From Candidatus Peribacteria bacterium (lineage in GTDB: Bacteria > Patescibacteriota > Gracilibacteria > BD1-5 > UBA6164): a stretch of 64,000 bases of DNA. Made by a program: the position numbers and the translations under genes. The stretch covers positions 372,001 to 436,000 of the forward strand of contig CP060226.1 of NCBI GenBank assembly GCA_023898505.1, given 5' to 3'. Positions 30,495-42,231 of this stretch are shown piece after piece (the first letter of the stretch is position 1; each line of letters begins with the position of its first letter). The notes beneath the pieces are model-generated. The model saw only the letters and a list, made by a program, of their open reading frames with translations, was not told where the DNA came from and made no database searches.

Positions 30495-31538
30495 TTATTT
30501 ATTTTTATTAGAAATATCAATATTAAATTCTGATAGTATATCTTTGAATTCTTTAAAGTCAGTTTTAGTTCACTTCTTAAACAAATCAAAAAATGGATGG
30601 TTTTCTCACTTGGCACTTAAAAACTCACTTGAATCTGTTTTTATGGCACCTAGAAGATTAGACATGTGATTTTCTAAAAGTTGATTATCGGTAGTATCTA
30701 AATCCTTAATTGTCTCACAATATCAAACATAAGCTCGAGCCATTACTTCTTTATGCTTATATGCTTCTTCTAATTTTTTAGCTTCAGCTCTTCTATTTCA
30801 TATAAAAATTAATAGCCATATTGCCATAGCAAAAAAAGGAGTTCTCAATAAAAGAAAATTTCATAATTCAGGCAATGTTTTTATAGACTCATTACCAATT
30901 GTTGAAATAGCATAATATCAAAGAATAAAAATTATAATAAATATAAAAATATTAGACCATTTATTATTTTCCTTATTATAATCTGTTACTTTATCACTAA
31001 ATACCTTAGCTAAAGCTACACTCGTTGTTCAAGCTGTTAGTTCTTCATCAATTTTATCATATAAAGTTTTAAATTTTTCTTGTTGGTTAGTATGAAAATT
31101 ATTTATATTATCAAATAATCATTCTACTTTTTCTTCAGTTCAATCTTCTTTTTTATTTGTGTATCAAAAGATTTGTTTTTTAAAACTATCAACTTCTCAT
31201 TTATTAGTCTCAATATAAGTTACAAATTCTTCTATTTCTGTTTTTAAAGCTCAGTTTTCATCATCTCCAACAATGATTTTGTTATATGCTTCTTTCAGCT
31301 TTTCTAATTTAGAATCTTTTGCTTCATGGTTCTCATCTCAATCAAAGCCATAAATTTCATTATATGCCTCTTCTACATCAAAAAGTAATGAATCTACTTT
31401 TTCGCTTGATTCATTTGTGCTTCATAAATTCGTATCAATTTGAGTAATAGATTCCTCAATTTTATTGATATTATCAATCGTATCTTTCAGTAATTGCTTT
31501 AATTCTCAAGCCTTCATTCAATTTATTGTACGAGACAT
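30495..31538 (-). CDS. Coiled-coil protein with two membrane helices, unknown
   Basis: A 347-residue protein, not recognised. The N-terminal 210 residues are a charged helical/coiled-coil region (methyl-accepting- or tail-fibre-like spacing). Two hydrophobic segments follow (NIFIFIIIFILGYYAIST and FFAMAIWLLIFIG), then a helical cytoplasmic C-terminus. It is rich in UGA glycines (about 18) and very AT-rich, like the neighbouring BRO-N gene, suggesting the pair has a shared history. A TATAAT box lies about 60 bases upstream. It ends 18 bases before the BRO-N start. Confidence 0.6.
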
Positions 31539-31700
31539 ATTTTATTTTAAAAAACTAAACTAATTTAAAACTACTCCTCTCTTCTCATCACTTACTCCTT
31601 ACAAATCAAAAACCATCTCATCAATTTCTTTCTTATACCTATCATTATACCTCCCCCATATTAACACCACATTAAAAAATTTTTATTCTCCTACAAATCA

Positions 31701-32762
31701 CTACTTTCAAATCCTCTCCAAAAACTCATGAAATATCTCGGAACTACGATAATCATTTTGCTGGATACTAGCAAACTTTTTCTGGAGAACTTTGTTGATA
31801 TAGGCATCGTATACACTAAAATTCTCAGTATCAAATGCCGATAATTTGGATTCAAAGGCTTCAATATCTTCTCGCATATCAGCGATACAGATATTTTCCT
31901 TTTCCTCTAGAAAAAACTTCTCAAGTATCACCATACTCGGATACACCCTTCCATCACTATCCACAACCAGTTCAGCATTAAAGAGGGCAACACGATTATC
32001 TACCTCACCATTGATAAACTGTATATCTTGGAGTTTTCCTCCTCGCTGCATATCCTGCCATACTTGTTCAAGCTCTGACTCCAGTATCGCCAAACTCGCA
32101 TCATCCCATCCATTATAGTTTACAGGAAGAAAATTAAAAACCTTTCCTCCAAGCTTCTCATGAAGAAAGACAAAGTTTTTATGAAGTCTCGCTACCACAT
32201 CGGGAGTAGAGACGATGTTTATCTGATAGGCTATTCCTGCAGAAATAATCCTTTGTATATTTTCATAGAGCTTCAGCGTTACTTCTTTGACAACACCTCG
32301 AGTCTGACAGTGAGAGTAGAGGTCTCCATTGCAACTGATAATCAGCTTCACGTCATACTCAAGAAAAAACTGAATCCAATCATCCTTTAGCAGACTAAGA
32401 TTTGTGTTGATAACAAAACTAAATAATCTTTTCCCTTTATGTCATCCTCGGACTTGTTCCGGGGATCTATTAATAGGTTTGTTTTGTACAATATTATCGA
32501 TTCCTGCGTCTGCAGGAGTGACGGCAGTATCTCTATAGGATATATACTGTATAAGTCTCTTCATTTTGTCAAACTGAAGCAGTGGCTCGCCTCAAAAGAA
32601 CCTGAGCTCAAAATCCCCCGTCTTTTCAGCAAGCAAAAGAAGTCGAGCATATACCTCAGTTTCATTTGCATCCTGAAAATAGAGATTTCCGCTATCGGTT
32701 TTCAGTACGCCACAATACCCACAGGTATCGGTATTACATTTTCGAGTTGGAACGAGTATCAC
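31701..32762 (-). CDS. Radical SAM protein, unknown substrate
   Basis: A 353-residue radical SAM enzyme. VPTRKCNTDTCGYCGVLKT carries the CxxxxCxxC-type cluster site (spacing slightly longer than CxxxCxxC). FELRFFGGEPLLQF is the AdoMet motif, with its first Gly as UGA. FVINTNLSLL and IISCNGDLYSHCQTRG follow. No SPASM Cys cluster is obvious at the C-terminus. An in-frame double repeat (32438-32528) adds about 30 residues between RLIQYISY and LFSFVINTN. It is divergent from hxsD/hxsB across a 66-base gap, so co-regulation is possible. It is not an evident HxsC. Start GTG 32762. Confidence 0.82.
32438..32528. repeat. Palindromic repeat insertion inside radical SAM gene
   Basis: TCATCCTCGGACTTGTTCCGGGGAT and GATTCCTGC..GCAGGAGTGAC units. 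They are translated in frame, with UGA as Gly in V-R-G-G-H. Confidence 0.85.
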
Positions 32763-32828
32763 TTTTTCTTGAATAATCCTATAAATACAATAATATTACT
32801 GAGTTAGTCATATTTTACAAATACAACC

Positions 32829-33095
32829 ATGAACGAAATACAAATACTGAAAAGTCTCTACGCAAAACAAGCGATTCTCTACACCATTAACCTATATCTT
32901 GAGGAAGAAAATTACAAAATCGATGAAGATGAAAAAAACTACATCATAACGCTTGATGGAGTCGAAGACAGTACCTATAAACTCATCAAAGAAGAACTGA
33001 CGTTTAATGCTCTCAGATTTGAGATTTCTGACCGAAATAAAGAACTCAGAAAATCAATTATATCCCAAGCCCTTGGGAGCATCAATGTGGAATAG
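32829..33095 (+). CDS. hxsD: HxsD-like protein of the His-Xaa-Ser system
   Basis: An 88-residue protein. ILKSLYAKQAILYTINLYLEE, a short acidic beta region, then the C-terminal block FNALRFEISDRNKELRKSII and QALGS match the HxsD pattern (a helix rich in Arg and Glu, followed by I..QAL). HxsD is a small protein invariably found with HxsB; an HxsB homologue follows after 35 bases. It is probably a leader-recognition or accessory subunit for radical SAM modification (inference). Start ATG 32829, stop TAG. Confidence 0.8.
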   Translation: MNEIQILKSLYAKQAILYTINLYLEEENYKIDEDEKNYIITLDGVEDSTYKLIKEELTFNALRFEISDRNKELRKSIISQALGSINVE

Positions 33096-33130
33096 CCTTA
33101 AGGAAGCTCTGAAAAAGAGATTCCTCGATT

Positions 33131-34618
33131 ATGACTCTGGATGACAAAATCCCCCTATTCCTATCCTCCCCCATTTACCTCTATACACCTACTTCCTCTA
33201 TGCAACATATTCCCTTTATACGATTCAATCATCTCGGAGACGACAAAATAGTGATGACCAACATCTTTGGAGAAAATATCGTTCTCGGAAATACTGAATT
33301 TGAAAAATATATAGACAATTCTCTGGATAGCACCAGTACCCTCTACAAAGACCTTGAATCAAAAGGTTTCTTTCGTAGCCCTGACTATGAAGATACCGCG
33401 ATTCAAAAGTACAAGGGGCGTTTTGGTGTCAACTTTATCGGACCAACACTCCATATCATCGTCCTCACCAAGGGCTGTAATCACCAGTGTAAGTACTGCC
33501 ATGCTGCCGCAGACTATCGCTATACCGATGAAAGCCTCAGTCTCAGTGAAGAAAATGCGAGAAAAGTAGTAGATATCATCCTCCAATCTCCCTCAAAAGA
33601 ACTGACAATCGAGTTTCAGTGAGGAGAACCACTGGTAAATCTTGAGATTCTGGACTTCATCATCAACTATACGATGGAGCAGAATAAAAAAACGAAGAAA
33701 AAGATTCACTTTGCCCTCGTATCAAATCTTACGATGATTGATGATGCGATTATGGACAAGCTCCTCTCTTATCCAAACTTTAGCATCTCTACCTCGCTTG
33801 ACGGAGATAAACAAACCCATGACTTTGCACGTCTTATGATTGGAAAAGGAAAGGATATTTCCAGTTTCGATACCCTCTCAAAAAAGATCCACTTCATCAG
33901 AGAAAAAGAAAAAAAAGCAGGAAAACGACTCCTCGGAGGAGCCATGGGAGTTATTACGAAAAAAACACTCACTCGCTACAAAGAGCTCGTCGATACCTAT
34001 GTAGAACTCGGCTTTGACTCGATTTTTCTCAAAAAGATCAATGCTCTTGGATTTGCAGAAAACACTAAAAACACAATTGGCTATAGCACCGAAGAACTGC
34101 AAACATTTTACAAGAATTATTACGGCCACCTCGTAGAACTCTTTGAAAAAGGAACGATTATACGTGATGGTTTCCTCTCCATTACCCTCGGGAAAATACT
34201 GAAACCAGAAAAGACCAACTTTATGGATTTGCGTTCTCCTTGTGGTGCCGCTATCGGACAAATCGCCTACGACTATACTGGAAAAATTTACACCTGTGAC
34301 GAAGGACGCATGGTAGATGATGATGTATTTAAAATCGGAGATACCGACAACTCTCTTCAAGAACTTATCCAAAATGATATCGTCGGAGCAATGATGGATG
34401 CCTCAACTGTAGAAAGTCTTCCTTGTGATATCTGTGCCTATGCCCCCTACTGTGGAGTTTGTCCGATAGAGTCATACCAAGGCAGAGGAAACATCTACAC
34501 CAATCAAGTATTTGATGCTCACTGTTCGTTTTTTATGTTTTTGTTTGACTGGATTTTTGAAATTCTTTCCAATAAAGATAGTTTAGAGTACAAATTTCTT
34601 ATGAGTCAAGTTATATAG
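33131..34618 (+). CDS. hxsB: His-Xaa-Ser system radical SAM/SPASM maturase HxsB
   Basis: A 495-residue radical SAM/SPASM protein. The N-terminal domain has PFIRFNHLGDDKIVMTNIFG. Next come LHIIVLTKGCNHQCKYCHA (cluster CxxxCxxC), ELTIEFQGGEPLVN with the first Gly of GGEP as UGA (33620-33622), SISTSLDGDKQTH, GFAENT, YDYTGKIYTCDEGRM, and SPASM cysteines (CDICAYAPYCGVCPIE, then C). The order and spacing follow HxsB, which modifies His-Xaa-Ser repeat peptides. It is downstream of hxsD and upstream of a giant secreted protein. The likely substrate is the HXS peptide at 22013-22228 (inference). Confidence 0.88.
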
Positions 34619-34686
34619 TTTGAGACTTTTGTTCATATGTAGTACTATATTAATGAATGGTTCTATTCATTAAAACAAAAACACAT

Positions 34687-37600
34687 ATGAAAAAACTATC
34701 AATTCTTTTTATTACCTTCTTTATTGTATCACTGGGTATAGGAGAAGTTTCAGCAGCACCAAGACAAACCTTTAGTGGCTTAAATACCTGTCAGTATAAA
34801 ATCACGGGAAATACATTTAATGGGGTAGCATATAATTCAAATTTTCAAAATATTGCTTGTGATGGTTCTGTAAATCTGAGTACTCTTGCAATACCAGATG
34901 GGATTTACTACATCACCCTTCGCGGGTATGATCGTACACAAACTCCTGCAAACAACGTGAGAACGAGTGAAGTTTTAGGAGCCTATAAAATCGATAGCAC
35001 CGCACCTGTATGTGTACTGCAAGAAGTTATTGTTGAAGGGATAGATAACCAGTACTACCAAAGCGCAAGTAAAACTCTCTACTATCGTGCACATCCAAGT
35101 GCGAGTGGAAAACTTACACTTACTATTAATTGTAAAGATACGACAACTCCAGGGGTAGAGTGTAGTGGAGAAAGTTGTGTATCTGGGATCAGAAGAGTAG
35201 ATTTCCCAACTATCCTGGGAGTAGCACAAACTCCCGATACCTATAATAGTCCAAGAGAAGAAACAACTATCACTAAAACCTATACTTGGAGTGGGAATCA
35301 AACACAAAATATAAATCTCCTTGCAAATCCAACGCATAATGTCGTAAGAGATATCGCTCAAAACATGTCCGCTCTCGTGTCAAATGGAGGAGCAACCAGA
35401 GTTATCGTACAAGATAATGATGGAAATGAACTCGGAAGATTCACAACGGATGCATTTAATATCGTACCAGATAGTTCAGCACCTACCATCCTTGGAAGTG
35501 CAATAAACACGTCTTCCCTTACTGGAAATAATGGATTTCTGTATCAAAATGGGAATGATGGTCTCGGGAATTTTATCAACCTCTATGATACTGATACCAG
35601 CAAAACAAAGTATATGTCTGCTATAAATACGAGAAATATACAGATAGCGAGATTCCAAGACGCTGATTCTGGTCTTGCTCCTATGGCAATAAAAATAGAA
35701 AAATACAATGATAAAAATGCTACAAATAGTTATAATATCGTAGGTTCTTCTCTTGCTACCAAAGTAACAGCGGTAAATCAAACAATCCAACATAATTTTC
35801 AAGATGTCTCTCAAAATGGGGACTATGCAAGTAATGGAAGTAGAAAATATAGTTGGGAAATTGTTACTACCCATCTCGATAATAGTACTTCAAGTGATAT
35901 GGTATGTGATATGGTTGGGAACTGTGTCAGTATAAATACACCAGATATCTGAATCGTCGCAAATGATATCAATCTCACCAATACAACGCATAACCTCGGA
36001 GGAAACTATAGTTTAGGAAGAGTATCAAATTTATCCGATAGTTATACGACAACCATTAGCCTCAGAGATGCATATAATAACGAGATTGTTCCTGTCAGTG
36101 GAGTAAAACAAGTGGTACTCTCTACGGATTTCGAAAATACTCTTGGAAGTGATCAGATTTCTGATGCCAATCGTGGTGATGCAGCAAGTATTACTTTTAG
36201 AAGATGAGGTGGTGCCATCGTAACTCCAACCGATACCAGTAATGCAACAAGTGGAACCAACACGTTTGAACATCCAATGAATGTCAGTACTGACCTCCCA
36301 AGCGGAAGAATGGATATCGTCGTACAATCTGCGATCCCTACCTATAATGAATATACCTCTGCAAGTGGAGATAAACTCTATGGTCCTAATACTGCCTTAC
36401 TTCGCCTTACAAAACTTACCTACAAGATCAATAACGCAACAAATAGTTATGCATGAGTAGGGGAAAATGTTGCTCCTGTTGATTTTGCAACGAGCAATAA
36501 ACCAAACTATACCTTTGATCCGGTTATTGCGTTTGATAGCATTCAAAATATCTATCCTCTCATAGAGGGGCAAGAAAAGGAACTGACAATTAGAAACATC
36601 GTCAATGATGCTGGAAATCCAGACCTCCTAAATAATTATGATCTCGAAGGGTACTTCGGAAGTAATAATCTCTTTCTTGATTTTAAGAATATCAAACTGG
36701 AAACAAACCATATACAAAATGGGCTTAATGATTACTCTATCCTAAAAAGCAGAGGTTCATCACTCAGTGGATACGGAGAACTTGCAAAAACCAATGGAAT
36801 TAATACCACCGTATTAAAGTTTACTCCTCAATCTATTGGTGCGGTCTCAAACGCAAATACCAATATCGCATTTTATAGTATCCTCAAATACAACGTAGGA
36901 GGAAAAGAAGTGAAGCTTCCAGGAATACAAACAGGGTTTAATAGCTTTTGACCAAAACAACTATCAGCATTTGGAAGTACAAGTAATTATGACAACAATA
37001 GTAGTATCGTCTTTGCAGAAATAGATGTTCGTGGTATTACCCAAACCAATAATGACTCTGGAGATGCTGTTACTACCACTGATAGTACGACGACATTCCA
37101 AGACTTTTCAACGATTACCCTCTTTGACCTAAAAACCAATATTCATCAAAACGTGGATACACTTCTGAGTGGGGTTGATACAAACGAGGGGATTGTGAGT
37201 GGAGGAAGTGTAACACTTTCAAGCATAACAACCTTCCCAACAAATAGAGGAAAACTCCTTCAAAATGGAGAAGTTCTCTACCTCAAAGACACCGATGTTA
37301 CCATCGACTGTTGAGGAACAAGTGCAAACTGTAGTATCAATGGGAAACGTACACTTATCATAGAAAATGGAAATCTGACACTAAACTCAAACCTCAGTTA
37401 TGCAAACTCAAACTCTATCCTTGGGATCATCCTCATCGGAAATACAGCAAACGGAGATACTTCAAAACTTCGTATCAATGAAGAAGTTACCAATGGAGTA
37501 GGAGTAGTATACTCTGAATGACCAGTAGTAAGTATTGATGCAAGTGGTAATATCTATGATGGAGCCAATACACAAAATGGAGACCTGGTGCATCAGTTAT

Positions 37601-38001
37601 TCTGGAAATGAAGCTTTGCTACCAGAAATACAGTAGGAGGAAGTATCAAAGATAATGGAGTAGGTATCTGTCCATATGGGACTTCAGAATACGAACAAGG
37701 AAGCTGTACCCAAGAAAGAAGTCAGGCCTATGATCTCATCTACTTAAGAAGATATGCGAGAGTAGATACAAGCTATTATCCAAGTGTTATCGGAGATCCA
37801 ATGGGAGATGGAAAGATACCAGTAAATATAGATATTCGTAGTATCAAAACTGCAGGATGAGATAGCTACGCAGTAACCACCGGTAGTAAAACTGCTGGAA
37901 GCCTTCCAACCCCAAATACCGCTAATCCAAATAGTCCCCTTATTCTTGAATACGATTCTAATCTACAAATAAATCCTCCTCATGGATTCAATAAACAATA
38001 A
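34687..38001 (+). CDS. Giant secreted surface protein
   Basis: A 1,104-residue exported protein: signal peptide KKLSILFITFFIVSLGIGEVSA, then a long Asn/Thr/Ser-rich, beta-predicted body with an Ig-like start (YKIDSTAPVC) and Cys pairs. Seven or more UGA codons are read as Gly. No enzymatic domain or transmembrane anchor is seen. The composition suggests a fibre or surface-layer-type protein with beta-sandwich repeats. Like 19642-21999 it has the D-x-(S/T)-A-P Ig edge and lies in an HXS neighbourhood. ATG 34687 is chosen over 34657 because it begins the signal peptide and the earlier ATG is followed by polar residues. A lipoprotein follows after 13 bases. Confidence 0.75.
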
Positions 38002-38014
38002 CCTTCTCCCTATT

Positions 38015-38914
38015 ATGAAATCTCGTAGTATTCTTATACTCATAATCGCTGTAATGATATTGAGCGGTTGTGGGAAATCTGAAACAACAGTATCTACTGA
38101 ACTGAGTTGAAGCACCAACACGGAAAGTGAAGAAACCATCGTTATCAGTGATAGTGAATTAGAAGAAGCGCTTAAAAATACAAACTTTGATAGTATTATC
38201 GAAAAGGCAAGTATGTCTGGAAGTGAGGATACCAGCAGTTCTGGATCTACAGAGAGTATACTTCCAGAAGTAGAAGGAAGTGGTGCAATTATCATCGAAC
38301 CAAAAGAATCTGAGGCAGATATAAAAATAGAAGAATCTAAAAAGATGCTTACCTTTTCTGAAAGTAGTGAATGTGAAAGCTTACAATATCTCGTTCAAGA
38401 GTGTAAAGATAGTTTTGTACTAAAACTTGCAGAAAAAACAGGACAGATTAAGTTTTGTAGTAAGATACAAGACTCACTCCAAAAACAAATATGTGAAAAC
38501 AATATCTCGTTTATGAAGCAAGACTGCTACAGTATCATCGGTGATAGTGAGTTAAAAACTAGTTGTCTAGATAAACAAAAAGAAGAAAAAGAAAAACAAG
38601 TAGCAGAACAAACTGAAGAAAAGATTATGATGACAGCAAAAAACTCAAATAATTATGATGGATGTAGTACGCTAGAATCATTTACCAAAATTACTCAGTG
38701 TATCGAACCAATTGCCATCGAGGAACAAAATATTTTTATCTGCAACGAAGTATTTACAGATAATAATGAAAAACTTGATTGTATTGAATCGATAGCATAT
38801 ACCTATGATAGAGCGATTATTAGAAAGGCTTTTAGTAACAAAGATTTGTCGATATGTGAAAATATATATAATTACGAGGCAAAAGAACAGTGTAAGCAAA
38901 TGCAGCTAAATTAG
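38015..38914 (+). CDS. Lipoprotein with Cys-rich helical domain, unknown
   Basis: A 299-residue protein. The signal peptide MKSRSILILIIAVMILSGC ends in the lipobox LSGC. After an acidic Ser/Thr/Glu linker there is a domain with regularly spaced Cys (CESLQYLVQECKDSF, FCSKIQDS, CYSI, CLDK, CSTLES, TQCIE), suggesting repeated disulfide-linked helical hairpins. One UGA is in the linker. It probably anchors or assembles the upstream secreted protein (inference). The start is 13 bases after that gene. Confidence 0.7.
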
Positions 38915-38965
38915 AAGATGGGAAGTATTTTTTTCCACAGATTCTAATACTTCTAAATTTCAAAC

Positions 38966-39934
38966 ATGAACCTCATATCTACGCTCGTAATTATTCTTCT
39001 TGTTCTCCCTATTCACGGTATTATCACCGATATAAGCTCTGGAAAAATAAAAAATTATTTTATCTTCCCGAGTTTATTTTTTTGCTTTCTCCTTGGAGCG
39101 TTTATCGATGGTTTTTATAGCACGCAAAGTAATTTGATCGGTATCGGTATCTGTATAGCCATCGGCTTTTTATTTTATCGACAGCATAGTTGGGGGGCTG
39201 GTGATGGCAAGTATATTATCCTACTAGGCATATGTTCAACACTCATCACGTACTTAAAATCACTTCCGTACATGATTATATCTCTATTGTTCGCAAGTAT
39301 ATTTGGTATATTTATCCTCTATAATCTCTATTACCTGATACAAAAACTCCCAAGTATCCGAAAAATTTCATTTCCAAAATATACCATACATTGGTTATAT
39401 CTTATGATGACGACAAGTGGTATCTTTATCGTTTCAAGTGGCTTAAATCTTGTGATTTCAAATCATTATACCTTTCTCATCATATTTCTTGGAATTATTT
39501 TTCTTCAATCATACACCAGATACATCCAGACATCTTGGGTACAATGATTGATCATGGTAGTTGCCATACTTCTTCTCATCCTTACCGGCCGTGGTATCAA
39601 TTTCGGAATTATCTGAGTATTTGTTGTTCTCTTTCATGTTCTCGAGCACTACCTCACTCCAATTTTTGATACGATAGATACGAAAAAAATCAACATAACA
39701 GAACTCCAACAGTGAAATATCCTCACTCCATCTGCTATTGGCTATATAAAAAAAGAAACAGGGTTAGAATACTCTCACTCTTCCTTACAAGGAGATGAAG
39801 TATATGCGATTATCTGACACTTCACGAAATCAAAAAAAGATCCCTCAATCTCTATCTACGAAGAAATAAAAATGGGAATCTTTATGTACCTCTGATATCT
39901 TATCGTGATGCTCTTTGTAATCCTGAAAAATTAA
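38966..39934 (+). CDS. Prepilin peptidase (A24 family)
   Basis: A 322-residue polytopic membrane protein. The two aspartate motifs of A24 peptidases are present: TDISSGKIKNYFIFPS, and GAGDGKYIILLG (GxGD). The family cleaves the leader before the Phe of prepilins, matching the GFTLVEL pilins at 1740-3152 and 48074-48874. The N-terminal methyltransferase domain of PilD is absent, as in TadV/CpaA types. A C-terminal extension with further helices and five UGA Gly is unusual. Its last four bases overlap the convergent PBP gene. Confidence 0.85.
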
Positions 39935-42228
39935 CTATCTTTGCTAGGGATTCCATAATAATCAAAAAGATACTTTGCAATATCTCGAAACACAAAGGCC
40001 GAAGTAGCCCCACCAAATTCATTCAAACGAGGACGCTCTATTTTAACAATCATCACAAACTGTGGGTCTTCAGCCGGGGCATATCCAGCAAAAGAACCAA
40101 TAGTACTTGCAAGTCATGTTTCATACTTTCCCTTGTATGCGATCTGACTTGTTCCAGTTTTTCCCGCAATAGTAAATCCTGGAACTCGCCCATTTTGGGC
40201 TACCCCTGACTCTACAGAGTCAACCAGCATCGAAGTAATCAAACGAGAAGTTTCTGGTCGAACAACTCTATGAGAAATCTCTGGTTTATACTGTACGGTC
40301 TTCCCATTACTATACACCACCTTATCGACAATCTTTGGTTTTACATAGACTCCCCCATTTGCCAGTACGCTATAAGCTGCTGCCATCTGAAGTGGTGTCA
40401 CACTCACTCATAATCCATAGGAAGATGTATAGAGTTTCGCTTTTGACCATTTCTCATAATTTTCAATACTCGATCTCACTTCTCCATCTAAAGAAATCCC
40501 GGTTAAGTCAGAAAAACCGAAACGATTCAAGTATTCATAGGCAATAGCAGAACCATAACGCTGAGCAATACGAATCATCCCAACGTTACAACTATAGTTA
40601 AGTGCATGAGCAAAACTATGGTAACCAATACACTTTTCACTGACATTGCTAATCGTAAAGTTATCAATGGTTACTTTTCACTGATCATTATACATACTAT
40701 ATGGTGTAATTTCTTCTGAATCCAGTCAGATAGCTACGGTAATCGCCTTCATGATACTCCCTGGTTCATAGAGACTTGAAATGGCATCATTTTTATATAC
40801 TCCTGCTCCAAAGTCATTTTTATACTTATACTTTACGAGTGCATAATCTGCATACTCTTCACGTTCTGCCTGGCGAAGAAATATCTCTTTCCCATTATAA
40901 TAGTATGCTTCTCCATTTTCACTATCCTCTACAAACACCACTTTTCAAAGCAAATCTGTTTCAGGATTTGGATACTTTCCATAATTTACTTTTTCTAGCT
41001 CATATACATCCCCTGGATAATTCAGATCGTAACTTGGATAGTTTGCCATCGCAATAACCTTTCCTGTCTTTGGATTCATAATTACCACCGTTCCCTTATT
41101 TGCCTTATATTGTTCTACTCCTGCAGCCAATATTTCTTCCACTTTCTTCTGAACGGTACGATCAATCGTGAGATAGATATCTGCCCCTTCTCCGAGAGCC
41201 CCCTCTTCTTCCAGACGAATCGGATCGATAATACGCCCCATGATATCTTTTTTACTCAGAATCTCAGAATTCTTTCCTTTTAAGATAGAGTTAAAATACC
41301 CCTCAACTCCATAATGACCTTCTCCATCACTATCAACAAATCCAATAACCTGAGAGGCAATATCCTTTTCTGGATAGAGTCTATGTGGATTAGATGACAA
41401 AATAAGGTAGGGATAGATGGCATCCTCTTCTCTCAGAATTCATTTTTTTATCGCATCTTTTTCTTCTTGAATATAGGTCTGTATCTCTTCAGAGTTGGTG
41501 ATAGAAAGCTTGTTTACAATCGGAATATAACGACGATCTCTCTGACGAAGCCCATATGCAAGATCTTTTTCAAGAACTCAGATGAGTGGAGCAATCTTTG
41601 CAGCTACTATTTCTGGAGCATTGATTTCTTCTGGATTTGCATAGATATGGATGTCATCTATATAGATTCATATGATTCACATCTGACTGATAGTGGCCAA
41701 CGATTCTGGTGCTACTTCACTGGCTACCAGTACCCATTCAACTTTACGTTTCGTGAGACGTGCACGTATTTCCGTATCGATAAGTTGCTTCACATAGGCT
41801 TCTTCTGTCGTAAACTCTGGGATATCAATAACTTTTAGAAACTTCAACATCCCATTATAACAAATCTTTTGAGACTGAAGGTAACAAAGTTGTTTATAGA
41901 CAGTATCCGTTAAGAAAATACGGAGCTTATCCTCATCTCCTTCCATAGTTGGGTCGATAGCAAGATCATAGAGATTTACAGAGGTACCGATAACTGTACC
42001 AGAACTTGTAGATGAAAAAAGCGTTCCACGACTTACAGGGAGTTTCACTTCACCAACCTGCTGGTTATACGCAAGTTTTTCATAAAAATCATGATTTACC
42101 ACCGTATAGGAAAATACCTTAACAATGATAAAAAAACAAAACAGTAAAAAAAATCAAAACACATAATAGTGTCTTGGATATCGATCAAACCAAGAAATCA
42201 TCATATCAAGGTATCCTTTCTGCTTCAT
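39931..42228 (-). CDS. Penicillin-binding protein 2/FtsI-type transpeptidase
   Basis: A 765-residue class B PBP. One N-terminal membrane helix, then a dimerisation/pedestal domain, and the transpeptidase domain with SxxK (SIMK in YEPGSIMKAITVAI), SxN (SCN in SCNVGM) and KTGT (FTIAGKTGTSQIA). HRLYPEKDIASQVIGFVD, GVEGYFNSIL and TIDRTVQKKVEEIL are typical class B segments. It cross-links peptidoglycan during elongation or division. The UGA codons are Gly. It lies 3 bases downstream of murL, indicating a cell-wall operon. Start ATG 42228. Confidence 0.92.
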
Positions 42229-42231
42229 ATT

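Noticed and set aside
31539..31700. Possible small coding frame (about 17 codons) with a Shine-Dalgarno-like AAGGAG on the minus strand.
   Set aside because: Too short and no supporting similarity; more likely the leader of the gene at 30495-31538.
31701..32762. Call as HxsC, the second HXS radical SAM maturase.
   Set aside because: The FFGGEPLLQF motif and overall order do not match HxsC as I know it; only its position next to hxsB is suggestive.
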